Below are positions 1 to 10,420 of a DNA stretch of 64,000 nucleotides, in pieces. Positions within the stretch are counted from its first letter, which is position 1. Every line of letters begins with the position of its first letter. A model generated the notes under the pieces. That model had not been told where the DNA came from and searched no databases. It worked only from the letters and a program-made list of their open reading frames with translations. The translations under genes and the position numbers were made by a program. Source of the DNA: Gonatopus flavifemur (Eukaryota; Arthropoda; Insecta; Hymenoptera; Dryinidae); the NCBI GenBank assembly GCA_018340375.1, contig JAFFJZ010000012.1, positions 5,084,001 to 5,148,000 of the forward strand, given 5' to 3'.

Positions 1-135
1 TTGAACATGAACAGGGATGGAAGTGGCATTAAATTTGTGAAAAAGATGTGTTAATTTGAAATTCAAATATCAAACAATATATACCCATATATAAATATAG
101 GTACTCACTGCAAATTACGTAGAATCCAATGTACA

Positions 136-1044
136 AGGCAATGTTCACCTCAGACGAGGTTATATTACTTCACATTGAATTTTGTTCAGCTCAGCGGTTG
201 TGCGCGATAGAAGGAAACTCATGTGATTGAAAAGTTTCTGAGGCTGTGGATAAACAAGACGTAGAACTGCGTACACACTGACCGATCGCGTGCTCACAGT
301 GGCCAACAACATGACAACAGTGCTGAGAACTGTGAATAGCAGACGCGTTTTGCACAGTTGTGATAACTGTGAGACGCGTTCGTGGTTGACGTGAACACAG
401 TCACCATGAAGCTTAGAAAATCTTATTTCTCTCTCACGCATGCCAGCACCGTGATTCACAGCGCACCGCACTGTGTTCTTTTCTCCGTGTAGATACTGGA
501 GTGACAGCAATCCTCACTGGAAGTCCGAATCGAAAACCCAATACCCACAAAAATTGAATGTTTGGGCAGGAATATTGGATACGCATATCATAGGTCCATT
601 TTTTATCGAGGGAAATCTGACCGCAGAAAAATATGGGGTCATGCTGATTGAGGATATTGTTCCCAATATCCGTAGACTTTCAGGCCCAAATTTCGATGCA
701 GTTTGGTTTCAGTAGGATGGTGCACCCGCACATTTCGGATTGGGAGTACGACATGTTTTGCACCAAAGTTTTTTCGGTAGGTGGATTGAGAGGCGAGGAG
801 CGATCGGATGCCCCCCCCCCCGATCTCCCCTATTAGACTTTCCCCTTTGGGGACATTTGGAAGATCGAGTTCAACAAATTGAGCACAAGATTCAGAAGGG
901 TTGCGTGAAGGAATAATAGAAAAAGTGGCACTCATCACTCCTCAAATTTTGCGGAACGTAGGTGGAAGTTGTTATAATTGTCTCGCTCATTGCATCGAAT
1001 GTTTAGGCAACCATTTTGAACACCTCATTCGAGTCCCACACTAA
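136..1044 (+). pseudogene. Tc1/mariner-superfamily DDE transposase relic (DUF4817-type)
   Basis: The translation shows a short piece with FTSDEV near 140, then from about 485 the blocks CRYWSDSNPHW, YPQKLNVWAGIL, IIGPFFIEGNLT, DGAPAHFGL, PLLDFPLWGHL and ITPQILRNV, ending NHFEHLIRVPH before a TAA at 1042. This block order is that of the catalytic half of a widespread insect Tc1/mariner-related transposase often annotated with DUF4817. The acidic residues of SDEV and QDGAP would be the first two catalytic positions, and the LLDF motif holds the third. It is dead: a TAG follows VWFQ at about 713, the frame shifts in the C tract near 811, another stop lies after GCVKE at about 915, and roughly 310 bp of unrelated hairpin-rich sequence separates FTSDEV from CRYWSD. 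The N-terminal DNA-binding half is outside the window or lost. Family assignment is from memory of the motif order. Confidence 0.75.
170..484. mobile_element. hairpin-array element, word CACAGT/ACTGTG, inside the transposase relic
   Basis: This segment breaks the transposase between FTSDEV and CRYWSD. It is built from repeated CACAGT and ACTGTG words in both orientations, for example CTCACAGTGG, CAACAGTGCTG, GAACTGTGAA, GCACAGTTGTG, AACTGTGAGA and GAACACAGTC. The right end reads TTTTCTCCGTGTAG, the same terminus as the elements ending at 26753, 31423 and about 45307. The left end (CACATTGAATTTTG) matches it only weakly, so the left boundary is approximate. No coding potential is seen. Confidence 0.5.
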
Positions 1045-1074
1045 AGCGCGTATTTGCCCAAACATGGATATTAT

Positions 1075-1323
1075 ACATCGTGAAAAGGAGAAGCAATCTT
1101 ATAGGACACACATTACGGCATGAGAGTGTATTGAAAACAATATTGGAAGGGAAAATGAATGGTAAAACTGGTAAACGTAGACCTAGAGGAAGTTATATGA
1201 AGCAAATCGTACAAGACAAGCGATGTAGTAGATATGTAGAAATTAAACGTTTGGCGGATAATAGACAGGGGTGGAGGGTTTCATCAAACCAGTCGTAAGA
1301 CTGATTACTTCATGATGATGATG
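1075..1323 (+). mobile_element. 5'-truncated RTE-type non-LTR retrotransposon, 3' end only
   Basis: The reading frame from 1080 (KRRSNLIGHTLRH, GKTGKRRPRGSYMKQIVQDK, WRVSSNQS) matches the C-terminus of the RTE copies at 12.9 kb and 58.0 kb. Like them it ends in CAGTC...GACTGATTACTTCATGA followed by an ATG/GAT trinucleotide tail. It is flanked by an 11-bp direct repeat ATGGATATTAT at 1064-1074 and 1324-1334, a target-site duplication, so both ends are fixed. Only about 250 bp of the 3' end is present, typical of incomplete reverse transcription. Confidence 0.88.
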
Positions 1324-1886
1324 ATGGATATTATTTGGGAATGGAGGAAAACTACATCTGGAATGAAGAAATTGCGATATCTCGGCGAAGGATCGACCGA
1401 TTCCATGAAATCAGAGACGGTTGGATTCGAGTTGAAAAAACGCCATTCACAGATGTGTCGCAAGCTTCCAATTTGATTCGAGATTTGTGTCGGAGGACCC
1501 CCCCGACATGAGAATAATATTGATTGTATTAGGAAGTAGGCCGGTAGTGTATTACAAGATTGTTTTGATTACTGCGTTTTGTGTTATGTTCAATTGAGGG
1601 AAGTGTTGATTGCGGGTACCTGTGTTGAACTGTGGTATGTGTTATGTGGTTCTTGTGATTGAAGAATTGATTAGTTGTTTTTGTTGTGTTCCCGTTTCGG
1701 GAAAGTTTTTTTCGAGAATGTATTCGTTGATTTGCTGGTTCGGGGGATGTTGTTTACAAGGTTCTTTTGTGCAAGGATCATTTGTCCCGAGCATGTTTTT
1801 TACCAGGATCTTTTTGCGGGATCTTTTGGGCCGGGATCTTTTTCACGAGGATCAAGTGTACGGGAACCTATAGGATATATATGTAT

Positions 1887-4800
1887 TAGGGTGGGCCGAA
1901 AAACCAAAATTTTTGGAATCCGGAACGTGATAGTGCGGAAAACACGGTCTGGAGGAACACAAATCGAATGAGAAAAAGATCATTCAAATCGGTTAACATT
2001 TGACCCTCGCGCATCGAGCTTGAAGTTTTTCAGTTTTTACAATTTTTGGCGAATGCAATATATCTTCTCGAAAAAGTTTATATTCCATTATTCAGTGTCA
2101 GAAAATGATTGTCAAGCATACGAACATAGTTAATAGTGTTGGATTAATGTATAAATAAATAAATAAATATATATATATATACATATAATATACATACATA
2201 CATACATACATATACGCAATATAGAAGTTTTGCGTGTGCACCGTATGCGTAAGTTCTCGTATTCGTTGTGGACACGCTGATCAGAAGTGTACTGCTCAGA
2301 TATTCGGATCGACTGCTTACCTCACTCACGTGACGCGAATGGCACAGAAATATACGAGCACAGCAGGGGCGTTGCATTTTTTCCAGCAAGTACTTCATTT
2401 GTTTTAGCAAGCGGTCATACTGGCGGTTGCTGATTTTCTTTCGTAGAGATCCAGAAATTACTACCTCAACAACTTTGATATTTTTTCACTGATATTCACG
2501 GTATTTAGAGCGTAGTAGGCCTTCATTCCATCTGATTATATTGGGTACATTTCGGAATTCCAAGGCTTTCCCATCATTGAAAGATGTAAGCGCTAAGGGA
2601 ACACATGGGTCGGAGAGTATTTTCTCGTCCAATTTTCGGGAGTCCAAAGGACCTACCAACTTCCCAACTTCCTACGTACGAGGAAGTTTTGGGATTATGT
2701 TTTGAAGAACGATTTAAGCTGGCTTCAGAAGTCAATTACGAAACAGTTAGTTTTTCCACTCTAGCTGGAGCAGTTGCACGAAAAATTATGGCTCAGTACG
2801 ATTTAGTAACTGTCCCTACAGTTACAGAAACAAGAATCATACAAATGATGAAATCATACCACGATTCATATCACAGAATACGGAAATCTTACACCAGGGA
2901 CAGAGAAAAAGGAAGTTATAAAGTTGAGCTGGTGAAGTTCAAGAAGGAAACTGTACAACTTTTCGATGTAGCACACTGTAAATGTCCAATGACTCGGAAC
3001 TGTATCTGTAAAAAAAGCATTCGAAGTTGTACATGTCCAATTTCCATTAATTGTGATTGTGAGAAATCAAAGAAAATTCCATTTCTTGAAATTAGATTTA
3101 TGTACGGACAAAGGAATAGGAGATTTGGAAAAATAGGACAAGTTGACAGAACAGAATCTACGAGACTTACCAAAAGACTTCTGAGGCAAGAGCGAGAACT
3201 CACTCACTTCGATAAAAAAAGGTCAGAATCTTCGTGCCAATTTCATGTCACGAACTCAGATGAAATAGACTTGCACGATAGTTCTCTCAAACCGACTTCA
3301 GCAAAAGTCGAACACCAAGAGCCTGAATCTGAAGAGAATCATGGAGATGAAACTTTTGTCCCTGCAAAAAAATATAAGCCATCAACAAGCACACAGATGA
3401 GGATTCCACTCAAATCCACTGCGTTAGTGAACGATAGGTACGGAATTTCTGACAGGGCAACAGCAGCAATCGCCTCGAGTGTTCTTAAGGATATAGGGAT
3501 TATAAATGAATCTGACATATCACTCGTTATTGACAAGAATAAATTAAGGAGAGGAAAGACACGTGTAAGATCCAACTTACAGAATAGTATTGATATTATC
3601 GTTTGAGGGTTATACTTTGATGGCAGGAAAGACGATACTCTGGTTGTTGAAACAATGCATGCCAAGAACTTTCGCTGGTGGAAGAGGAACACATTTCAAT
3701 GATTCAAGAGCCAGGGTCTAATTACATCAGTTATGTGTCTCCAATGTCAGGCTCTGGAAAAAATATTACTGATAGCATTATGTCACATCTAAATGAATGT
3801 AACATTTTTCTCGAGGACTTAGATGTAATTAGTTGTGATGGAACAGCAACTAATACTGGAATTCACAATATAGAAATGATTCTCAGAAGACCGCTCCAAT
3901 GGATGATTTGCTTGTTACATTTTAATGAGCTTCCATCAAGACATTCATTTGGGCATTTAGATGGCCAAACTACAGGTCCAAAATCGTTTTCTGGTCCAAT
4001 TGGTAAATGTCTTGTGGGTTGCGAAAGTTTACCTGTCGTTGAGTTCGATAGCATTGATTGTGACATCCCATCTCTTGATGAGGAAATTTTCAAACAACTT
4101 AGCAAGGATCAGAAGTATCTGTTGAATATCGTTTCAGCTGTCAAATCAGGATACTGTCCTGCAGATTTAGCTGTTTCAGATCCTAGCCCGCTGTGTCATG
4201 CTCGGTAGCTCACAGCTGCGAATCGAACTCTTAGGTTATACATATCAAAAACCAATCCATCCAATGAACTGATACAGATGGTGAGGTTCATACTTACTTG
4301 TTATATGCCCACATGGTTCGCCATCAAGAAGAATAGTTCTATCCTAGACGGGCCTAAACATGTGTTCAAGGTTATCGAAACCTCAAGGTACTTACTTGAA
4401 AATCTCCTCCAAATTATAGATCCTGTTATCCAACGCAACGCGTACTTCGCTCATCCAGAGAACTTACTCTTATCAATGGCAATGGATGCCAGGAGAGATA
4501 TTAGAGAACTTGGCCTGAAAAAGATAATTGAGGCAAGAACAGCAAATCCAAAGCAAAAGAAGCGAGTTCGTGATTTTTTGATCCCAAAAATTAACTTTGC
4601 TGCCTCAGACTATTCACAATGTATCGACTGGAACTCCACTAAACCGGCTTCACCACCCCTTCTACGCTATTTCTCAACTGAATACATAACCTCGCAGATA
4701 GAATCTACATCTTTCCCAGATTGGGATGTTAAAGGATTTCCTTGCCATACTCAATCAGTTGAGCGCTGTGTTAAGTTGGTGACGAAGGCAGCAGGAAAAG

Positions 4801-5512
4801 TTGTTGGGTATAAGAATAGGGATGGTTTTATCCGAACCACTTTGATGTCTAGAAAAAGCATGCCTTCGTTCTCGAACAACGCACAATTCCCTGTTTAGGG
4901 GTGGAGGATCACTTTTAATTGACAATAAACCATTACATATTCAATAATATGTATATTATGTATGCCCTTATGAAAAACTAAAAAACATAAAAACAAAAAA
5001 AAACATGTATGCCCTTTTTGGATGGTTGGTTGGGAAGGGTGTGGGCGGAACTCGAAGTGTGGCTACCTTCCCGTGGTGAGTTCTGAGTCGCTTGAGATAT
5101 TCAAGTCGAGCCAAGAGCTGCACGAGCAAGAACTTTTATATTGTATACAAGATGATTTTTAAATAATTAAAATTTTTTCAGGGGGCCCAATCCTCACGAA
5201 AATTCATTCGATTTTTCCTTTGGCATTTTTTGATCTGAAGCTTTCCTGCGGAGTTATGAGGGATTGCAAACTCTTTTATATACTCAACAATTATTTCCTC
5301 ATACCCAATAGTGAAATATGAATTTTTCCGACTAAATATATTGCTTTCGCTAAATATTGTAAAAACTGAAAAACTTCAAGCTCGATGCGCGAGGGTCAAA
5401 TGTTGACCGATTTGAATAATCTTTTTTTCATTCGATTTGTGTTCCTCCAGACCGTCTTTTCCGCACTATTACGTTCCGGATTTCAAAAATTTTGGTTTTT
5501 CAGCCCACCCTA
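1887..5512 (+). mobile_element. complete 3.6-kb hAT-like DNA transposon with long TIRs
   Basis: The ends are inverted copies starting TAGGGTGGGC and stay similar for about 210 bp (1887-2096 against 5303-5512). Perfect 8-bp direct repeats ATATGTAT flank it at 1879-1886 and 5513-5520. An 8-bp TSD and a TIR starting with the pattern YARNG are hallmarks of the hAT superfamily. TIRs of 210 bp are unusually long for hAT. A single transposase-like gene lies inside (2605-4898). A microsatellite of AAAT, AT and ACAT units (2143-2216) sits just inside the left TIR. Confidence 0.85.
2605..4898 (+). pseudogene. transposase-like gene of the 3.6-kb element, unnamed family
   Basis: About 764 codons read in one direction with only three breaks: an in-frame TGA at 3604, a one-base shift near 3660, and an in-frame TAG at 4206 just after LCHAR. 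Visible features in order: a Cys-rich knuckle (CKCPMTRNCICKK, CTCPISINCDC, about residues 124-150); GLYFDGRKDDTLV just after the TGA; VISCDGTATNTG; LQWMICLLHFNELP; GPKSFSGPIGK; and near the C-terminus CHTQSVERCVKLVTKAAG and GFIRTTLMSRKSMP. I have met this motif set in unannotated insect and cnidarian proteins but know no established name. The CDGT aspartate, a broken RW-like site after LCHAR, and a C-terminal SVER resemble the layout of hAT transposases. That fits the 8-bp TSD, but the link is inference. The two nonsense changes and one indel suggest a fairly young copy. Confidence 0.7.
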
Positions 5513-5559
5513 ATATGTATTATGTATGAATTATGCGTACACACACGGGTCATATGTGT

Positions 5560-5905
5560 TTACTTTTCACTACCCGGGGGGAAAAATCCCATATATGGAT
5601 CCATATATGGATTCATATATGGTCATATATGAAAGTGGGGAATCTATCAGCAGTGATCTCACTCCTCTCTCGTTTGGTTTTTCATCACGTTCCATAAAAA
5701 ATTGTGACATTCTTTTGTTCATATATGGGTGCATATGATAATGTATGATTGAATATGATCACATATGGCCATATATAGTCTCATCCATACATGATCATAT
5801 ATAGTCTCATCCATACATGATCATATATGGCCAAAATCCATATATGTTTGAATATGTTCATATGTATTTCATATATGTTCATATATGATTCATATACCCC
5901 TGTTG
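5560..5905. repeat. palindromic array of CATATATGG words
   Basis: About 12 copies of CATATATGG, CCATATATG and close variants (CATATGG, CATATATGTTC) alternate in orientation across the segment, so it can fold into several short hairpins. The left edge reads CCCGGGGGGAAAAATCCC and the right edge adjoins CCCCTGTTGGAAAAAACG at about 5896. Both resemble the CCCTG-GAAAA termini seen elsewhere in the window. No credible gene. Confidence 0.6.
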
Positions 5906-6780
5906 GAAAAAACGATCGAAATGGATGGATTTGGGTAGGATCTCGATCTGTGTCTGAGAATTTTCTATACAAATCAATCCGATTTTATCCGGTAGTGAGA
6001 TGGATTGTCCATAAATATCCAATTCCATCCATTGCAAGAGGCCTGCTATCAGTTTCAATCCGGAATTGGGAAATTATTGGAGACCTGCAATCTACTTGCA
6101 TCCTTTCCCCATCCACAAGCGTTGCGGATCCATTTCAGTCCATTCAGAGGAAAGAAAGATCATGTAAAATGATCTGAACTGCAATATACATTCGTTCGCG
6201 TCCAGAAGACGGTTGAGATATTTATCCAAACAAATCTGATTGGATTTGAAAAGTATGAATTCATCTGTGAATCGATTTTGATCCACGGAGAGGAATAGAA
6301 ATCTCTTCAGACTGGATCCGAATCATAAGGATAGTCCGATATCATTCGTAGAACGTATGAATTTTCAATCACAATGAATGATTATTTTTGGATAACATCA
6401 TCCCTGCGTGCATGATGCAAGTTCATCCGTATTTTCGGATGGACACTGGATCCGAATATATCCTATCAAGAACTGATATCCGTTACTATCTGAAATGCGT
6501 ATGCGAATTAAATGCGACTGAATCCAAAATCATACCGTGATGTAACTATGATACCGAATCCATTTCCATTTGCGAGGGGAGATCAAAATCTCATCCGACT
6601 GAATCCGAATTCAGAGTATGATTCGATTCAATCCGTAAATCGTATGAACTTTGAATAAGAACCAATGATGAGTTTTTCATGAAATCATGCCTGCGTGCGC
6701 AATACGATTTCATCCATATTTTCGAATATACACTGGATCCGAATGTATCACATGAATTGGCGGTATCCGGGACTATCGCA
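5906..6780. repeat. degenerate ~270-bp tandem repeat rich in GAATCCG/CGGATT words
   Basis: Successive stretches near 6285-6440, 6555-6780 and, beyond the Jockey insertion, 8921-9090 share a common order: GACTGAATCCGAA, then a CGTATGAA motif, a run like TGAATGATTATTTT, and CATCCRTATTTTCG with CACTGGATCCGAAT. The array was therefore continuous before the retroelement inserted. The first 34 codons of the open frame starting at 6679 are translated repeat, not retroelement. Confidence 0.6.
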
Positions 6781-8724
6781 AAAAAGTATGGAATTTCTTA
6801 TCCAAAATGGTTTTCTTCGGAATTAATTAAACTTATTCGTCAAAAGAAAATTGCTCACAATAGGTACAAAGGGTCAAATTGCTTTGAAGATTACCTAATC
6901 TTTAGTCACTTACGAGCTCAATGTAAAGTTTTGACTCGCCAATGTTACTTGTCTCATCTTCATTACGTTCAAGGGTCCATTCCTACAAATGTCAAAAGCT
7001 TTTGGAACTTTGTTAATAGTAAGCGGAATCAGAACGGTATACCCCTGGTGATGCATTTAGACGGTACTATTGGCAATACTGGTATTGCTATTTCGAACTT
7101 ATTTGCATCTTATTTCAGATCAGTTTATCAAAATTATCCCGTTGTTCCTTGTAATTTACCAGGATCTACTTTCAATGTCAATCTTTCCGATTTATCCATC
7201 AATATCGGTGAAGTGTTCAATAAAATCTCATCCTTGAAAACTTCTTCCGGTCCTGGTGATGATGGTATTCCTCCTAATTTTCTAAAATCTTGCAAGTTCG
7301 TCATTTCTCGGCCTTTGTGGTTGATCTCCAACAGCTCTTTATCCTCTGGAATATTTCCTTCTCAATGGAAATCCAGCTCAATTACTCCTATCTTCAAATC
7401 TGGGGACCGTTCTGACGTGAGAAACTATAGACCGATTAGTATCATGAATGTTATGCCGAAAATTTTTGAAGATATAGTTACTGATAAAATAACACCACTG
7501 TTTTCTGATATTATTTCTGATTTCCAGCATGGCTTCACTTCTGGCAAATCTACCGTAACTAACTTGTCTATTTTTTCTCATGTTGTGTCCTCTGCGCTTG
7601 ATCAAAATGCCCAAGTGGATACTATATATACAGACTTCTCAAAGGCTTTTGACAGAGTTGATCATAATATATTGTTAAATAAATTAAGTAATTTAGGTAT
7701 TCGAAGCAATTTTTCGTCGTGGTTACAGAGTTATATTCTGAATCGTACGCAATCAGTTCGTGTCTCTCAATATTTTTCTGATTCATTTTTTGTATCCTCA
7801 GGTGTACCGCAAGGCTCACATCTAGGTCCTTTATTATTCATTATTTTCATTAATGATATCTCTACGATTTTCAAGTACTGCACACATCTTCTTTTTGCTG
7901 ATGACCTGAAACTGTTTATGATTATAAGAACTTACAGAGATGCTCAAAATCTGCAATCTGATTTGGATCGGTTACAATCTTGGTGTGTGCTATCTAATAT
8001 GTCATTAAATCTCACTAAATGCCATGTGATGAGATTTCATAGAGGTAAAAATGCTATTTATTTTCCTTATAACTTGTCTCATTCTCTGTTATCACCTATA
8101 AATACTGTTCGTGATCTTGGAGTTTCATTTGACTCTCGTTTTAACTTCTCAGATCATTACAATCACATAGTTGGTACTTCCATGAAATCTCTTGGGTTCA
8201 TCAAGCGCGTTTGTAAAGATTTTCGTGATCCTGTTGCACTTCGAACACTGTATTGTACTTTAGTTAGACCTCATCTTGAGTATGCGTCTCAAATTTGGAG
8301 TCCTAATCTAATTCGGGATTGTACAGACTTGGAAAGAGTTCAGCATAAGTTTCTGCGTTCTGCTGCCTACCAGATAGGCCGTCCATTGAGCGTCACTTGT
8401 CATGATTACTCATTGATTATGGCTCTACTTAACTTGCCTCCCTTGGAATCACGTCGTTTGTTCAATGATTTTTCATTTTTGTATAAAATTGGTAATGGGA
8501 AAATTCGCTGCCCTCAACTGCTTGGACTTGTACGTTTCAATGTCCCTTCTCGTTTATTGAGGCGCCCTAAATTGTTCAATCCAATTTCTTATAAATCGAG
8601 ATACGGTTATTCTGATCCGGTAAATCGGATATCTATCCTAGCAAATTCTTACAGTGATGTGCTTGAATTATTTTCATCTCATTCTGATCTTAGGAATTCT
8701 CTTTCTCTTATTTGTCAAATTTGA
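6781..8724 (+). CDS. reverse transcriptase (partial ORF2) of the Jockey-type element
   Basis: About 647 codons are open with no internal stop; the frame continues upstream into repeat DNA, so the true start is lost. RT landmarks in order: WKSSSITPIFKSGDRSDVRNYRPIS (finger region, SITPIFKSG and NYRPIS), TDFSKAFDRVDH (palm aspartate), GVPQGSHLGPLLF, and LLFADDLKLF with the FADD catalytic pair. Downstream are the thumb and C-terminal motifs LGVSFDSRF and LVRPHLEYASQIWSP, usual for Jockey/CR1-group proteins. The product would make cDNA at a nicked chromosome site, but with the endonuclease domain absent it cannot act alone. Lack of stops points to recent insertion. Confidence 0.88.
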   Translation, partial: KKYGISYPKWFSSELIKLIRQKKIAHNRYKGSNCFEDYLIFSHLRAQCKVLTRQCYLSHLHYVQGSIPTNVKSFWNFVNSKRNQNGIPLVMHLDGTIGNTGIAISNLFASYFRSVYQNYPVVPCNLPGSTFNVNLSDLSINIGEVFNKISSLKTSSGPGDDGIPPNFLKSCKFVISRPLWLISNSSLSSGIFPSQWKSSSITPIFKSGDRSDVRNYRPISIMNVMPKIFEDIVTDKITPLFSDIISDFQHGFTSGKSTVTNLSIFSHVVSSALDQNAQVDTIYTDFSKAFDRVDHNILLNKLSNLGIRSNFSSWLQSYILNRTQSVRVSQYFSDSFFVSSGVPQGSHLGPLLFIIFINDISTIFKYCTHLLFADDLKLFMIIRTYRDAQNLQSDLDRLQSWCVLSNMSLNLTKCHVMRFHRGKNAIYFPYNLSHSLLSPINTVRDLGVSFDSRFNFSDHYNHIVGTSMKSLGFIKRVCKDFRDPVALRTLYCTLVRPHLEYASQIWSPNLIRDCTDLERVQHKFLRSAAYQIGRPLSVTCHDYSLIMALLNLPPLESRRLFNDFSFLYKIGNGKIRCPQLLGLVRFNVPSRLLRRPKLFNPISYKSRYGYSDPVNRISILANSYSDVLELFSSHSDLRNSLSLICQI

Positions 8725-8920
8725 TATCTAATTGTCCTTTTCACCTATAATTATACACGTTAACTGTTGTTGTAATGTAAGATGCATGTAGTCGAGCTTA
8801 ACATGATGCTTAATGCTTTGATGCATGATATATATAATGTGGTTCAAATAATGTATATTCTATGTACCAAAGGGTCTTTTATACCCGTATAAGCGAAATA
8901 AATAAATAAATAAATAAATT
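6781..8920 (+). mobile_element. 5'-truncated Jockey-type non-LTR retrotransposon
   Basis: The body runs from the edge of the repeat array to an (AAATA)n-like tail at 8899-8920. Only the reverse-transcriptase half is present; the endonuclease and any ORF1 are missing, consistent with 5' truncation. It sits inside the GAATCCG repeat, which continues on both sides. I could not read a clear TSD. Clade is judged from the RT sequence style and the A-rich repeat tail. Confidence 0.8.
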
Positions 8921-9090
8921 TCAATCCACTTGAATCAAAAGTCACGCCTTCATCAGGATCAGGTCCTGAACTTATTTTTATCCGTAGGAAGGGATGCGAA
9001 TCCAATCTGACTGAATCCGAACTTGGGCCATTGTTCAATATCATCTGTACAACAAATGAACTTTCAATGAGAATCGATGACGAGTATTTT

Positions 9091-9560
9091 ATACTGTCAA
9101 TTCCCAGTTTGGAATTCCCAAATTCGCATGGGTTTCACATGGGAATTGAGTGGGTCGCATGGGTCTCCACAAGGGAAACGCATAGGTCGCATGGGTCTTC
9201 ACATGGGAAACTCATGGGTCGCATGGGTCGCATGGGTCTTCACATGGGAATCGCATGAGTTGCATGGGTGTCATATGGAAATCACATGGGTCGATCCACT
9301 CGATTCGCATGTGAAGACCCATGCGATTCTCATGTGATCCATGCGATTCCCGTGTGAAACCCATGCGGTTCTCATGTAAAGACCCATGCGGCCTATGAGT
9401 TTCCCATGTGAAGACCCATGCGATCCATGCGTTTCCCATGTGGAGACCCATGCGACCCATGCGACCTATGCGTTTCCTTTGTGGAGACCCATGCGACCCA
9501 CTCAATTCCCATGTGAAACCCACGCGAATTTGGGAATCCCAAACTTGAAATTCACAGTAT
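9091..9560. mobile_element. 470-bp foldback element, word CGCATGGGTCTTCACATGGG
   Basis: The two halves are inverted copies. The left starts ATACTGTCAATT and the right, reversed, starts ATACTGTGAATT; both continue through GGGAATTGAGTGGGTCGCATG. Each arm is itself a tandem run of a roughly 24-bp unit (CGCATGGGTCTTCACATGGG plus AAAC or similar), about 8 units per arm, meeting near 9295. The open frames here encode repeated GSHG/RMG peptides and are by-products of the repeat. The arms could form a hairpin of nearly 200 bp. Confidence 0.75.
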
Positions 9561-9639
9561 GGGAGGCTTTGAATTTCGACTTTGGTAGTACGGCATTATT
9601 CAATACAAAATTATATATACGAGAACATGAACTTTGGAC

Positions 9640-10020
9640 AAAACTGGATAGGAATGGATGAGAATAGATTACATTTATTTGGATAGACAATGGATGAAAA
9701 TGGATAACATCAACGCAGGATTATTGGATACAAATCGATAGCCACGAGAACACGAATATACCTGGATAGGAATGGATAAAAACAGAGGAAATGTGGTTTG
9801 GATAGGCAATAACGGATGAGAATCAATTACATCAGCGTAGCTTGTTTGGGTACAAATCGATAGATACGAGAATATGAATTCTCGATACACATGGATATGA
9901 ATGGATGAAAATAGAGATCGATTTGAATCGAAACAAATATCGTTTGTGTAAAATTATCGGATATGAATTGATAGACGTGGGAACGCTTATTTGGGAAAAG
10001 ATTGGATGAATATTCTCCAA
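9640..10020. repeat. ~125-bp tandem repeat with GGATAGGAATGGATGA words
   Basis: Three imperfect units begin near 9646, 9770 and 9895. Each contains GGATAGGAATGGATGA or a variant, then GGATAGACAATGGATG, then TACAAATCGATAG and CACGAGAA. No coding potential; probably a local expansion related to the neighbouring word-type repeats. Confidence 0.55.
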
Positions 10021-10191
10021 ATGATAGATATGGACAAGAATGCATGAGAATAGTGCAGGCCCAAATCAAGGGGGGAGGGGGGCAAACAGGACATCTTGCT
10101 CCGGGCGGCAATATCAGGGGGACGGCACAACGAGTACTAATCGAAATTTTCCATTTCAAACCCAATGTGAAAAATAATTATAGTTTTATGT

Positions 10192-10420
10192 TCACTGTGA
10201 AAGAATTATGTGAGAATTACACAATATAGCATTGGTAATATATTAGCCAATGATATATTGTGGAATTTTATAAGGAATTTGTCATTTCCCCCAATGATTT
10301 ATGATGTGATTTCACCAAAAATTGTGATTTTATGCAATATAACATTGTGAGAAGTCACAATAATGTTCTGTATACTACCAATGATACATTATGCACTACA
10401 TGAAATTTTTTTACAGTGTA
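10192..10420. mobile_element. hairpin-array MITE-like element, word CAATATA/CATTG
   Basis: Ends are CACTGTGAAAGAATT on the left and AAATTTTTTTACAGTG on the right, which match when one is reversed. Inside, CACAATATAGCATTGG, CCAATGATATATTGTGG, GCAATATAACATTGTG and CCAATGATACATT alternate as short inverted copies. No protein. Confidence 0.5.

Noticed and set aside
160..510. 116-codon minus-strand frame as a gene
   Set aside because: It is the reverse strand of the CACAGT word array interrupting a transposase relic.
6679..6780. ATG at 6679 as the start of the Jockey-type protein
   Set aside because: The first 34 codons are the surrounding GAATCCG repeat, which continues past the retroelement's 3' end.
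9077..9523. Open frames encoding repeated Gly-Ser-His-Gly and Arg-Met-Gly peptides
   Set aside because: They occur on both strands of a palindromic tandem repeat and end where the repeat ends.
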